Shown in pieces: positions 47,067-54,874 of a stretch of DNA of 64,000 nt (positions within the stretch are counted from its first letter, which is position 1; every line of letters begins with the position of its first letter). The notes below the pieces were generated by a model, which searched no databases, was not told the origin of the DNA, and saw only the letters and a list, made by a program, of their open reading frames with translations. The translations under genes were made by a program, and so were the position numbers. This stretch comes from Croceimicrobium hydrocarbonivorans (lineage in GTDB: Bacteria; Bacteroidota; Bacteroidia; Flavobacteriales; Schleiferiaceae): contig NZ_CP060139.1 in NCBI RefSeq assembly GCF_014524565.1, forward strand, positions 3,851,501 through 3,915,500, written 5' to 3'.

Positions 47067-48725
47067 ATGTTACAGCACCTCAGGATTTCCAATTTTGCCT
47101 TGATTGAGAAACTCGATCTGGATTGGCAAACAGGCTTTACCACAATTACCGGCGAAACCGGCGCTGGAAAATCAATTCTTTTAGGAGCTTTAAACCATTT
47201 GCTGGGACAGAGAGCAGATTTGAAAGCCCTGAAAGATCCTGAGCAAAAATGTGTGATTGAAGGTCTCTTTCAGATTCCGGATCCATCCTATAAAAGCCTT
47301 TTCGAAAGTCTGGATTTGGACTATGAGGCTGAAACAATTATCCGTCGTGAGATTTTACCCAGCGGTAAATCCCGGGCCTTTGTAAATGATAGTCCGGTGC
47401 GTTTGGAAAGCCTGTCCCAATTGGCTCAACGCCTGATAGATATCCACAGTCAACACGATACTTTATTATTGAATGATGCTAATTTCCAGCTCGATCTCAT
47501 CGATAGTTTTGGATCGCATCAATCTTTATTGCAAGAATATCAGCAGGCTTTTAAGAATTGGCGCAAAGGCCAAAAGCGAATTGCTGAACTCGAAGCACAA
47601 AACCGGGAAGAGGGCGGAGATTTGGATTATCTGGAATTTCTACACCAAGAATTGGTGGATGCCAAATTAGTCCCTGGTGAAGTGACAGATATTGAAGCGC
47701 GTCTGGAAATTCTGGAGCATTCTGGAAAAATTGAATCGGCCCTGGCTTCGGTTCAAGAAATGGCGGATGCCAATCCCTTGGGATTAAGTGAAATGCTCCG
47801 GCAAATGCGCCAGGAATTGCGATCCATTGCCAATTTGGATAAAAAGTTAGGCAGCTTTTCGGAGCGCGCTGAAAGCCTCTTTATCGAATTTGAAGATTTG
47901 CGTCAGGAATTGGAGCTCTACCAATCTGAAGGCAATTTCGATCCCCGCGAAAAAGAACAATTGGATGAGCGCTTAAGTCAGTTGATCCATTTGCAACGCA
48001 AGCATCAAGCGGAAAGCGCAGAAGAGCTAATCGAAAAACGTGATGCTCTGGAAGCTAAGATGAGTGCCGCCGCCGATCGGGATATTGCTTTGGAAAAGGA
48101 AAAGGCCGAAGCAAGCCAATGGCAGGCTAAAACCGAATCTTTGGCTCAAGATTTACATGAGGAGCGCCAGAAATTGAAAGCTCCCTTGGAAACGCAGGTG
48201 TTGGACTTATTAGCAGAATTAAACCTGGCTAATGCCCGATTTGATATTTCCATTGAAGTGCAGGAGACATGCGACAATAATGGCCATGACCGAGTGAATT
48301 TCCTTTTTTCGGCCAATCCTGGTCAAAAAGTGCAGTCCTTACAAAAGGTAGCCTCCGGTGGTGAATTATCGCGGGTAATGCTAGCCCTTAAAGCGATCTT
48401 AGCGCGTTCTCGCAGTTTGCCCACCATCATCTTTGATGAGATCGATACCGGAGTAAGTGGTGAAACGGCACATAAGATTGGGGAGATTTTAAAAGGCATG
48501 GGTAGCTTTATGCAAGTTATTGCCATCAGCCACTTGGCCCAAATCGCCTCTAAAGGCAGTCAGCATTATTTAGTGCGCAAAGAAAGTGAGGCGGATAATA
48601 CGCGCACAGAGATACGACCACTCAATGAACAGGAGCGTTTGAACGAAATTGCCCGCTTATTGGGAGGGGATAAATTGACTGATGCGACCTTGGCCAATGC
48701 GCGGGAACTCATTCAAGGTGCCTGA
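47067..48725 (+). CDS. recN: DNA repair protein RecN
   Basis: A 552-residue SMC-like ATPase that acts in double-strand-break repair. Walker A GETGAGKS lies at about 31-38, the middle is a long coiled coil (about 160-370), and the C-terminal ATPase half has VASGGELSRVMLALKAIL and the Walker B IIFDEIDTGVSG. Length is normal. Last gene of the conserved block. Confidence 0.95.
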   Translation: MLQHLRISNFALIEKLDLDWQTGFTTITGETGAGKSILLGALNHLLGQRADLKALKDPEQKCVIEGLFQIPDPSYKSLFESLDLDYEAETIIRREILPSGKSRAFVNDSPVRLESLSQLAQRLIDIHSQHDTLLLNDANFQLDLIDSFGSHQSLLQEYQQAFKNWRKGQKRIAELEAQNREEGGDLDYLEFLHQELVDAKLVPGEVTDIEARLEILEHSGKIESALASVQEMADANPLGLSEMLRQMRQELRSIANLDKKLGSFSERAESLFIEFEDLRQELELYQSEGNFDPREKEQLDERLSQLIHLQRKHQAESAEELIEKRDALEAKMSAAADRDIALEKEKAEASQWQAKTESLAQDLHEERQKLKAPLETQVLDLLAELNLANARFDISIEVQETCDNNGHDRVNFLFSANPGQKVQSLQKVASGGELSRVMLALKAILARSRSLPTIIFDEIDTGVSGETAHKIGEILKGMGSFMQVIAISHLAQIASKGSQHYLVRKESEADNTRTEIRPLNEQERLNEIARLLGGDKLTDATLANARELIQGA

Positions 48726-48780
48726 GCCCTTGTAATATCGAGGCATTCGCTTATTTTTAACCTCCTGTAATGAAGAACGC

Positions 48781-49899
48781 ATGAAGAAAATTGCACTTTT
48801 AGGCTTGAGCCTCCTGCTGATAGGCGCCTGTAAAAAGGATTCAGACACTGATGGTACTGATGGCGGTAATGGAGGAGGTAGCTCTTCTGGAATGCAAGCC
48901 TATATTGGGATTGAAGGAACTTCTCCCAATGGAATCAGTAGTTTGGCGATGTACAATGTGACCAATCAAACGATTGAGAACAATGTATTCCGCAAGGCCA
49001 ATATCAATCCTATGGGATCACAATTAAGTGATATGATGTTGGATAAGTCTCGTAATCAATTGGTTTTAATCGTACCGGGCTCCAATAAAATCGTATTTGT
49101 GGATGCCAAGACTTTGAAGATTAAATTCCAAACTCGAGATCTACTGCAAATCCGGAAAGTAGCTAAGGTTTCTGACAATCTCTATTATGTTACCTGTCCC
49201 GAATTACCTGGTTATTATGTGATTAACGCTAATAATGGTAATGTAGTGGATGAAATTACCTTCGATGTAGGGGTTAATCAAACTGAAATTGCGGTTTGGG
49301 AAGACTTAGCCTTCATTTGCAATAATGGGAGCCCGATGTCAAAAGACAGTACCGTGAGTATTGTGCGTACAACCGAAGATACTTTGGTAACTAATTTAAT
49401 CGTGGGCCATTCACCCAACAGTTTTGTAATCGATGCGTCTAATCATTTGTGGATTCTTTGCAGTGGTGATTTAAATGTTGCCGATCCTACCCAAAGTGGT
49501 ACCGGTTCTTTGTGGAAGTACAATTTGGATACTATGTACCGTGACATTGATTCCGGTTGGGCGATTACAGCCGATACAGTGATGTACTTTGTTGACAATC
49601 AATTACGTCCGCATTACCTTACCCATGATGAGGCAGGGGGTAATTTGTACTATATCACCAATTTACCGACCGGAGATATTGCGGTTACTAATACCAGTAT
49701 TAAAGCTTTGAATGAGAACCCAATAGTAGAGGATAACTTCTATGCGCTGGCTTTCGATCCCATTAATTTGGAATTATACGGAATGCGCACCCCTGATGAT
49801 ATTGAGAAGAACGGGGCCCTACAGATCTTTGATCCGGTAGGTAACAAGAAGACCAGCATTACCATTGGGGTAAAACCCAACAATGTCGTCTTTAAATAA
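48781..49899 (+). CDS. Beta-propeller lipoprotein, YncE/DUF5074-like (possible BtuG-type)
   Basis: 372 residues. Lipobox Cys17 (LIGAC) is followed by an acidic linker of Asp/Gly/Ser. The mature protein is made of repeats of about 40 residues (QLVLIVPGSNKIVFVDAKTLKIKF, LYYVTCPELPGYYVINANNGNVVDEI, NSFVIDASNHLWILCSGDL) as in YncE-type seven-bladed propellers. In Bacteroides, BtuG is such a lipoprotein and binds vitamin B12 on the cell surface. The next gene, overlapping by 17 bases, encodes a CobT-like protein, so a B12 link is plausible but not shown. No B12 riboswitch fits in the 55-base gap upstream. Confidence 0.7.
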   Translation: MKKIALLGLSLLLIGACKKDSDTDGTDGGNGGGSSSGMQAYIGIEGTSPNGISSLAMYNVTNQTIENNVFRKANINPMGSQLSDMMLDKSRNQLVLIVPGSNKIVFVDAKTLKIKFQTRDLLQIRKVAKVSDNLYYVTCPELPGYYVINANNGNVVDEITFDVGVNQTEIAVWEDLAFICNNGSPMSKDSTVSIVRTTEDTLVTNLIVGHSPNSFVIDASNHLWILCSGDLNVADPTQSGTGSLWKYNLDTMYRDIDSGWAITADTVMYFVDNQLRPHYLTHDEAGGNLYYITNLPTGDIAVTNTSIKALNENPIVEDNFYALAFDPINLELYGMRTPDDIEKNGALQIFDPVGNKKTSITIGVKPNNVVFK

Positions 49900-50896
49900 T
49901 CTCAGTTTTGATTTAAAACCTTTAAAACCGCTTAAGGCGGAGCTAAAGGAAAAGATACAAGCAGAAAAGTCCGGGCAGAAATTAAACTTTCAGCCCAGGG
50001 CTTTTTTTCAGTTTTTCACTTGGCTAAATCGAGTTCAGGGGAAAAAGCAGGCTCAATTGCTGAATATTGATATTCTCAGCTTTGCCGGTGATCATGGTAT
50101 AAATGCTGAATTCTCAACACCTCGTTTTCGCAGTGGTGAATTTTTAATGGATGCCATGCGGCAAGAAACCATGCCCGAATTATGGAAGGGGAATTTGAGC
50201 CTTCAACATTTTTGGGTAGATCTGGGAGTTGATTATGCCTTTGAGTCGAATATCAGCTATTGGCTAAATCACAATAACAAATTAATTAATAGTAAGATAA
50301 AAGCTAGAACCGAAAGTTTTAGTTCATATCCTGCAATGACCGATGATGAGCTCGCCGAAGCCTTTTACAGCGGTCGGAAATTAGTGGATAGAGCCCATTA
50401 TCAAGAAAAGGATCTGCTGGTTTTACACAGTTTAGGGGAAGGGCAAATCTTTAGTGTTTATGCTTTGGCCTGGGCTTTAAGTATTAGTGATGCCAAAGCC
50501 TGGACTAAGTATTTACCAGCTTGGTTAGGTCAGGAGGTAGAACAGGAAATTCAGCGTCTGGCCAAAAAACATCCTATTAGTCATAATCCCTTTACCAATC
50601 TCTGCTTTTACGGAGGATTTGAAACCGTGGCCCTTTGTGGGGCGATTATCCGAGCGGCAGAAAAAGGTATTCCCTTTCTGCTAGCGGATCCTATGGCGAT
50701 TATTGCCTGGCAGTATGCGGCTAAGATTGTTCCTGGAGTAGAGCAATATGGCTATGCTGTGGGAAACTTCGCAGAGCATTTAAGCAAAGACTACGGTTCC
50801 TTTAAGGAAAACATGAGCTATACCGCTAGTGGGAGGGAATGGTATCCCTTTATTTGGAAGATGCAGCAGGAATTGCGCCAGTTTAATGCTCAATAA
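49883..50896 (+). CDS. CobT-like phosphoribosyltransferase, divergent
   Basis: 337 residues. Matches to nicotinate-nucleotide-dimethylbenzimidazole phosphoribosyltransferase are SFAGDHGINAEFSTPR (GDH at 69-71), a LGEG segment at about 183-186, and NPFTNLCFYGGFETVALCGAIIRAAEKGIPFLLADPMAI. The usual GEMGIGNTT motif reads LGEGQIFSVYALA, and the C-terminal GEGTGA with the catalytic glutamate is not recognisable. It may be a degenerate CobT or a related binding protein. True CobT makes alpha-ribazole phosphate for the lower ligand of cobamides. The overlap with the propeller gene and the convergent DUF6580 gene suggest cobalamin salvage. Confidence 0.65.
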   Translation: MSSLNNLSFDLKPLKPLKAELKEKIQAEKSGQKLNFQPRAFFQFFTWLNRVQGKKQAQLLNIDILSFAGDHGINAEFSTPRFRSGEFLMDAMRQETMPELWKGNLSLQHFWVDLGVDYAFESNISYWLNHNNKLINSKIKARTESFSSYPAMTDDELAEAFYSGRKLVDRAHYQEKDLLVLHSLGEGQIFSVYALAWALSISDAKAWTKYLPAWLGQEVEQEIQRLAKKHPISHNPFTNLCFYGGFETVALCGAIIRAAEKGIPFLLADPMAIIAWQYAAKIVPGVEQYGYAVGNFAEHLSKDYGSFKENMSYTASGREWYPFIWKMQQELRQFNAQ

Positions 50897-50921
50897 AAAA
50901 AGCACCCCTAAGAGGTGCTTT
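50893..50921 (-). terminator. Terminator between the CobT-like and DUF6580 genes
   Basis: 8-bp stem AAAGCACC/GGTGCTTT with a 7-base loop; a run of T follows on the minus strand. The + strand T run is weak, but the stem may serve both genes. Confidence 0.7.
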
Positions 50922-50950
50922 CAATATTCTTTATCGATATAATCTGGATA

Positions 50951-51496
50951 CTAAGCTCTAATGCGCTCCAGGATAGGCTTGCCTTCGGTTAAACGATAGG
51001 CTGCTACGATTACTATTCCGTAAAATACGGTTCCCATTACTTGATTGAATAAGAAAGGTAAACCTGCAACATAAGAGCCTATTAGGCCATTAACATTTTG
51101 TGGGTAAGCAGGGTTTCCTAACCATACACCGAAATTGGTAAGCAAGAAGAATAATAAAGTTCCGCTAATACCACCTACAATTACGTGAGCCCATTTAGAG
51201 CTACCAAAATTTAATACGCCTAAGAGGGCGATTAATAAGTAAGAGCTGTATAACCATCCAGCGCCCTGGGTGATTAAAGTGAAGCCCATATAAGAATAGA
51301 GGGTATTGTTAATGATAAAGTCGCTTACAAATAAGATAAGCATAGGGAAGAGGAGGGCCTGGTAGCGTTTACCAAAGAGCATTCCACCGGTAAAAACAAC
51401 CGCAGTCATAGCGGTGAAATTAGGCCAGGGAGCAATCAAACGGCTGCCAATGGCAAGGACAAATAGGATCGCTAGGTAGATCAGTTGTTTCTTCAT
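50951..51496 (-). CDS. DUF6580 family putative transport protein
   Basis: 181 residues, almost entirely hydrophobic, with five or six membrane segments (LIYLAILFVLAIGSRL, FTAMTAVVFTGGMLFG, ALLFPMLILFVSDFI). The F-T-A-M-T-A-V motif and the size recall S-components of ECF vitamin transporters. In Bacteroidota the family is often near cobalamin genes; here it faces the CobT-like gene. The substrate is inferred, not proven. Confidence 0.65.
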   Translation of the reverse strand: MKKQLIYLAILFVLAIGSRLIAPWPNFTAMTAVVFTGGMLFGKRYQALLFPMLILFVSDFIINNTLYSYMGFTLITQGAGWLYSSYLLIALLGVLNFGSSKWAHVIVGGISGTLLFFLLTNFGVWLGNPAYPQNVNGLIGSYVAGLPFLFNQVMGTVFYGIVIVAAYRLTEGKPILERIRA

Positions 51497-51539
51497 GTTT
51501 TATACTTGAGAGCACAAAGTTAAGAAGCCTAAAGCAAAA

Positions 51540-52130
51540 TCAAGCTTCCGGACGGTATTCTCTAAAGCTTCGATCGCGATAAAAGATGATTATGCGGTCA
51601 ATTTCCTTTTCTGGCACTGGATTAACATTTGTATATACATTTGTTAATTCGGAATCACGCTTTTCTTTTGGGTACTCAGGCTCTTGTTTATCAGTAGGTT
51701 CAGTCTTAGGATTATCAATAGTGTCTTTTACAGCATAAGGAATGGGAGCTCCACTGGGTTCTGATACATAGCGAGCACCAGGAGGTAGGCCAAAAGAGGA
51801 ATAGGCGGCTTCATCCTCACTACTTACTTGCTTAGCTTTATCTACTTCTTTAGGTTCCTTAGGATCTATAGGCACTTTAGGTTCATTGGCTTTATAGTCC
51901 TTTAATTGTTGATCTTCATACATAGAGCCCTTACCATTTAATAAATAATCGAGATTTACATTTGTATATACATTTGTAATCTGTTGAATAAGGTGTAAAG
52001 AAGGGTTATTTCTACCGCTCAATACGTGACTAATGATAGCAGGGGCAACGTCTATGCTTTGAGCGAAGTCCTTATTACTTAAACCCTGATCAGCAATTAA
52101 CTCCTTTATCCTAGCGGCAATTTCTTCCAT
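51540..52130 (-). CDS. XRE family transcriptional regulator
   Basis: 196 residues. The N-terminal helix-turn-helix is clear (LSNKDFAQSIDVAPAIISHV, then LSGRNNPSLHLIQQI) with the Bacteroidota ending LDYLLNGKGSMY. After residue 75 the protein is low-complexity and acidic (PKVPIDPKEPKEVDKAKQ, PKTEPTDKQEPEYPKEK). An eight-residue word, TNVYTNVN, occurs in the helix-turn-helix end and again near the C-terminus, encoded by nearly identical DNA. The ATG at 52130 directly follows a terminator-like hairpin. It may control its own expression; targets are unknown. Confidence 0.75.
   Translation of the reverse strand: MEEIAARIKELIADQGLSNKDFAQSIDVAPAIISHVLSGRNNPSLHLIQQITNVYTNVNLDYLLNGKGSMYEDQQLKDYKANEPKVPIDPKEPKEVDKAKQVSSEDEAAYSSFGLPPGARYVSEPSGAPIPYAVKDTIDNPKTEPTDKQEPEYPKEKRDSELTNVYTNVNPVPEKEIDRIIIFYRDRSFREYRPEA
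51624..51645 (-). repeat. Tandem TACAnnTGTA-like boxes, copy A
   Basis: On the + strand: AACATTTGTA (51624-51633), TA, TACATTTGTT (51636-51645). Two imperfect palindromic boxes 2 bases apart, inside the XRE gene near its 3' end. The same arrangement occurs at 51957-51978. Confidence 0.5.
51957..51978 (-). repeat. Tandem TACAnnTGTA boxes, copy B
   Basis: On the + strand: TACATTTGTA (51957-51966), TA, TACATTTGTA (51969-51978). Each box is a TACA/TGTA inverted repeat with a 2-base spacer. Identical to copy A over 20 bases apart from the outermost base at each end. It encodes the first TNVYTNVN word. Confidence 0.5.
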
Positions 52131-52167
52131 AAAAAAAAGACTTTACTACAAATGTAATAAAGTCTTT
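52131..52167 (-). terminator. Terminator-like hairpin abutting the XRE start codon, with a TACAnnTGTA box in the loop
   Basis: Perfect 10-bp arms AAAGACTTTA (52136-52145) and TAAAGTCTTT (52158-52167); the 12-base loop contains TACAAATGTA (52147-52156). On the minus strand eight T follow and run straight into the ATG of the XRE gene. It can terminate the upstream phoD-like transcript and/or attenuate the XRE gene. Confidence 0.65.
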
Positions 52168-52285
52168 CGAAATGTTAATGTTAAGCTTTTTCGGAAGCTT
52201 AAACTAAGCTTTAATAGATTGGCTTAAAGTTACTGAAAATCAATGCTTAAAAATATGAATTAACAAATGAGAATACTTATGTATA

Positions 52286-53593
52286 TCACTCACTTAGGGA
52301 CCAGGAGTAGATTTGTTCGCCTTCGCTATTGTAATAGATCAGTACCAGCTTACGAGCTTTGCGCTTTCCGCTGATGTTCATTACCGCGAAATTGCGTTCC
52401 TGAATTAAGGAACCTTCCACGCGGTAGTCATTTTCCTCAGTCACCTGATGTGCTGCCCCGCTGGTTAAAGGCGAAACCGTGAACTCATACACCCAATTGC
52501 CATTAGGTAACTGTAATTTATCTACTTCGCTATGGTGACGGTCGCCACTGATGAAGATCACATTCTTAATATCCTCATCATTTAGGCGCTTGAGGATATA
52601 ATCACGCTCTTCTTCGTAATTGCTATGGTTTTCGAATACTTGGGCGGTGTTTAAGAATTGCCCACCGGTTAAAACGAATTTAAAGGGCGCATGACTTTGT
52701 TTTAGGAGGTCAATCATACGATCAATCTGCTGGGTTCCAAAAATCTGCTCAGGATGCTCCTCGCTTGGCTCGGTGCGGTAAAAGCGGTTGTCCATCATTA
52801 CAAAATCACAGTCTCGGTAATTAAAGGCACTAAAGGTGCAAGGCATATCACGGTATCCAAAACTGGGATTGGGCCAAAAGAGCTTAAACATCTCCAGGGC
52901 CAAATCGCGATGGATCCAGGAGCCATTGGCGTCATTTGGGCCGAAATCATGGTCATCCCAAATCGCATAATTATTACAAGAGGCCATTAGCGCCTGCATT
53001 TCCTCAATAGAACGGGTATGGGTGTAGCGGTGGATGTATCCAGAGCGCGTCCACCAATCAGCATCACGTAAATAGATATTATCGCCCAACCAAAGCATGG
53101 CATCCGGCTTTTGCGATTCTATACTCTTGAATATCTGATAATCGCCACCATACGGAGTGCCTGGCCGATCGTAGGCTTCTTCATTAATATAGGTACAGCT
53201 TCCCATGGCAATAGAGAAGGCAGGAGGATCAGTGCGATAATCCCATAAGGGTTCGGTATCGAACTCCAGGGGGAATTTAAATTTTTGGTTTTCATCGTCG
53301 ACCATCACTTCGTATTCGTAAATGGTGCCGGGCTCCAAATTGCGGAGGTAGAGTTTGGCGGTATTCCCGGTATTTGCAGAGGTGCTCACCAAGTCGGTTT
53401 CTTGCTTTTGTTCGGGACTGTTTTGGGGCCAGTAATTGAGTTTAACTGAGCCTTTATCGCGGAGCTGTACCCAAATTAGGGCTTCTTTCATTTCCGCATA
53501 ACCTAATAGTGGTCCGCTTAAAACCTTATTAGATTGAGCCACAATAGTTAAGGATAGTATACTTAAAGCTATACTAAATGCTAATCGTTTCAT
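52286..53593 (-). CDS. PhoD-like alkaline phosphatase
   Basis: 435 residues with a signal peptide (MKRLAFSIALSILSLTIVAQ). An N-terminal fibronectin-like domain precedes the PhoD phosphatase core: GSCTYINE, WLGDNIYLRD, YAIWDDHDFGPNDAN and SGDRHHSEVDKL hold the metal site. Family members cleave phosphomonoesters or diesters outside the cytoplasm. On the minus strand, TATTTTCG at 53614-53621 is a possible -7 box. A terminator hairpin lies at 52136-52167. Confidence 0.85.
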   Translation of the reverse strand: MKRLAFSIALSILSLTIVAQSNKVLSGPLLGYAEMKEALIWVQLRDKGSVKLNYWPQNSPEQKQETDLVSTSANTGNTAKLYLRNLEPGTIYEYEVMVDDENQKFKFPLEFDTEPLWDYRTDPPAFSIAMGSCTYINEEAYDRPGTPYGGDYQIFKSIESQKPDAMLWLGDNIYLRDADWWTRSGYIHRYTHTRSIEEMQALMASCNNYAIWDDHDFGPNDANGSWIHRDLALEMFKLFWPNPSFGYRDMPCTFSAFNYRDCDFVMMDNRFYRTEPSEEHPEQIFGTQQIDRMIDLLKQSHAPFKFVLTGGQFLNTAQVFENHSNYEEERDYILKRLNDEDIKNVIFISGDRHHSEVDKLQLPNGNWVYEFTVSPLTSGAAHQVTEENDYRVEGSLIQERNFAVMNISGKRKARKLVLIYYNSEGEQIYSWSLSE

Positions 53594-53716
53594 TTTATAA
53601 CGGTTTAAGTGACCGAAAATAAGCGTAAAAAGCGGATTGGCTTAAGCTTTAACTTAATCTTAATCCCGTTATTTGTAAGAGTGCGAGTTTACAGCCCTTT
53701 TTGATAGATTTCTACT

Positions 53717-54874
53717 ATGCAATTCTCTACTCAAAACTCTAATAATACTAGCCTAAAATCTTTGGTTCCGGAGCGACGATGGTTGCGCCTGGAGCACCTG
53801 AATGACTTATGGGCTTTTGTGGGAAATCACGAAGATTTTCAAATTGAATCTATTGGCCACAGTGAAGAAGGTCGGGACTTGAAGGTGATTCTCTGGGGGA
53901 AAGGCCCGAAACGAATATTTGCTTGGACCCAAATGCATGGCAATGAGCCTACCGCGACCTTGGCTTGTGCCGATTTGCTACAGGATTTAGTTTCAGATCC
54001 TGAATTAATGGCACTGGAATCCAAAATCGAAGTGGCCTTAGTTTTAATGTTAAATCCGGATGGAGCCGAGCGCTTTCAAAGGCGCAATGCCCTGGGGATT
54101 GATTTAAACCGAGATGCTGTAGCCCGCTGCAGTGCTGAGATTAAGGCCTATTTCAATTTCCTGGAAGCCTTTAAACCTCAGTGGGCTTTTAATCTGCATG
54201 ATCAGCGAAATATTTTTAGTGCCGGAGCCAGTGAGCATTGCGCTACCCTAAGTTTCTTGGCACCTTCAGCGGATGAAGAGCGCAGTATCCGTTTGGAGCG
54301 CAAGGTGAGTATGCAAATGATTGCCGCTATACATCAAAAGCTGGAAGACAGTCTTAGTGGACATTTCGGGCGATATAGCGATGAATTTTATCCTCGTGCT
54401 TTAGGGGATAACCTCATGAAATTGGGTATTCCTAATGTTTTATTTGAAGCCGGTCATTTTCCTGGAGATCGCTTCCGCCGAAAGGCTCGAGAGCTCAATT
54501 ACCGTGGTTTAAAAGAAGCCTTGCATTTGGTTGCCACTGATGCCTGGGAATTGGTAGATCCCGCCTTATATCATCTAATTCCTGAAAACAAAAGCCATTT
54601 GCGCGACCTTATATTTAGAGATCTGCAATTTGGTAATTGCCGTTTAGACCTGGCTCTGATGGAGCAAGAGGTGCCGAATAAAGAAAGTGGGGAACTGGAG
54701 ATTAAATTTCGCATTGATGATATTGGCGATCTCAGTCATCTCCATGGTATTCAAGAATATAAAGGCGGAATATTGGCATTTGAAGGGGATTTCAATCAGG
54801 ATGCCTTAGCCAATGGTCGGATCCAAAGTGAACGTGAATTTGTATTTAAACATGGCTATTTACAAGAGCATTAA
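53717..54874 (+). CDS. M14-type zinc carboxypeptidase-like protein
   Basis: 385 residues, no signal peptide. Zinc ligands are His74 and Glu77 in MHGNEPT and His161 in FNLHDQRN. The substrate arginine region is IDLNRDA, and the catalytic Glu244 is in LFEAGHFPGD. This is the pattern of M14 peptidases in the succinylglutamate desuccinylase/amidase branch. Its last about 90 residues are unlike carboxypeptidase A. It overlaps the aldehyde dehydrogenase gene by 23 bases. Substrate unknown. Confidence 0.8.
   Translation: MQFSTQNSNNTSLKSLVPERRWLRLEHLNDLWAFVGNHEDFQIESIGHSEEGRDLKVILWGKGPKRIFAWTQMHGNEPTATLACADLLQDLVSDPELMALESKIEVALVLMLNPDGAERFQRRNALGIDLNRDAVARCSAEIKAYFNFLEAFKPQWAFNLHDQRNIFSAGASEHCATLSFLAPSADEERSIRLERKVSMQMIAAIHQKLEDSLSGHFGRYSDEFYPRALGDNLMKLGIPNVLFEAGHFPGDRFRRKARELNYRGLKEALHLVATDAWELVDPALYHLIPENKSHLRDLIFRDLQFGNCRLDLALMEQEVPNKESGELEIKFRIDDIGDLSHLHGIQEYKGGILAFEGDFNQDALANGRIQSEREFVFKHGYLQEH

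Noticed and set aside
48726-48780. Cobalamin riboswitch before the propeller lipoprotein gene
   Set aside because: The gap is only 55 bases, far too short for the riboswitch, and no B12-box-like sequence was seen.
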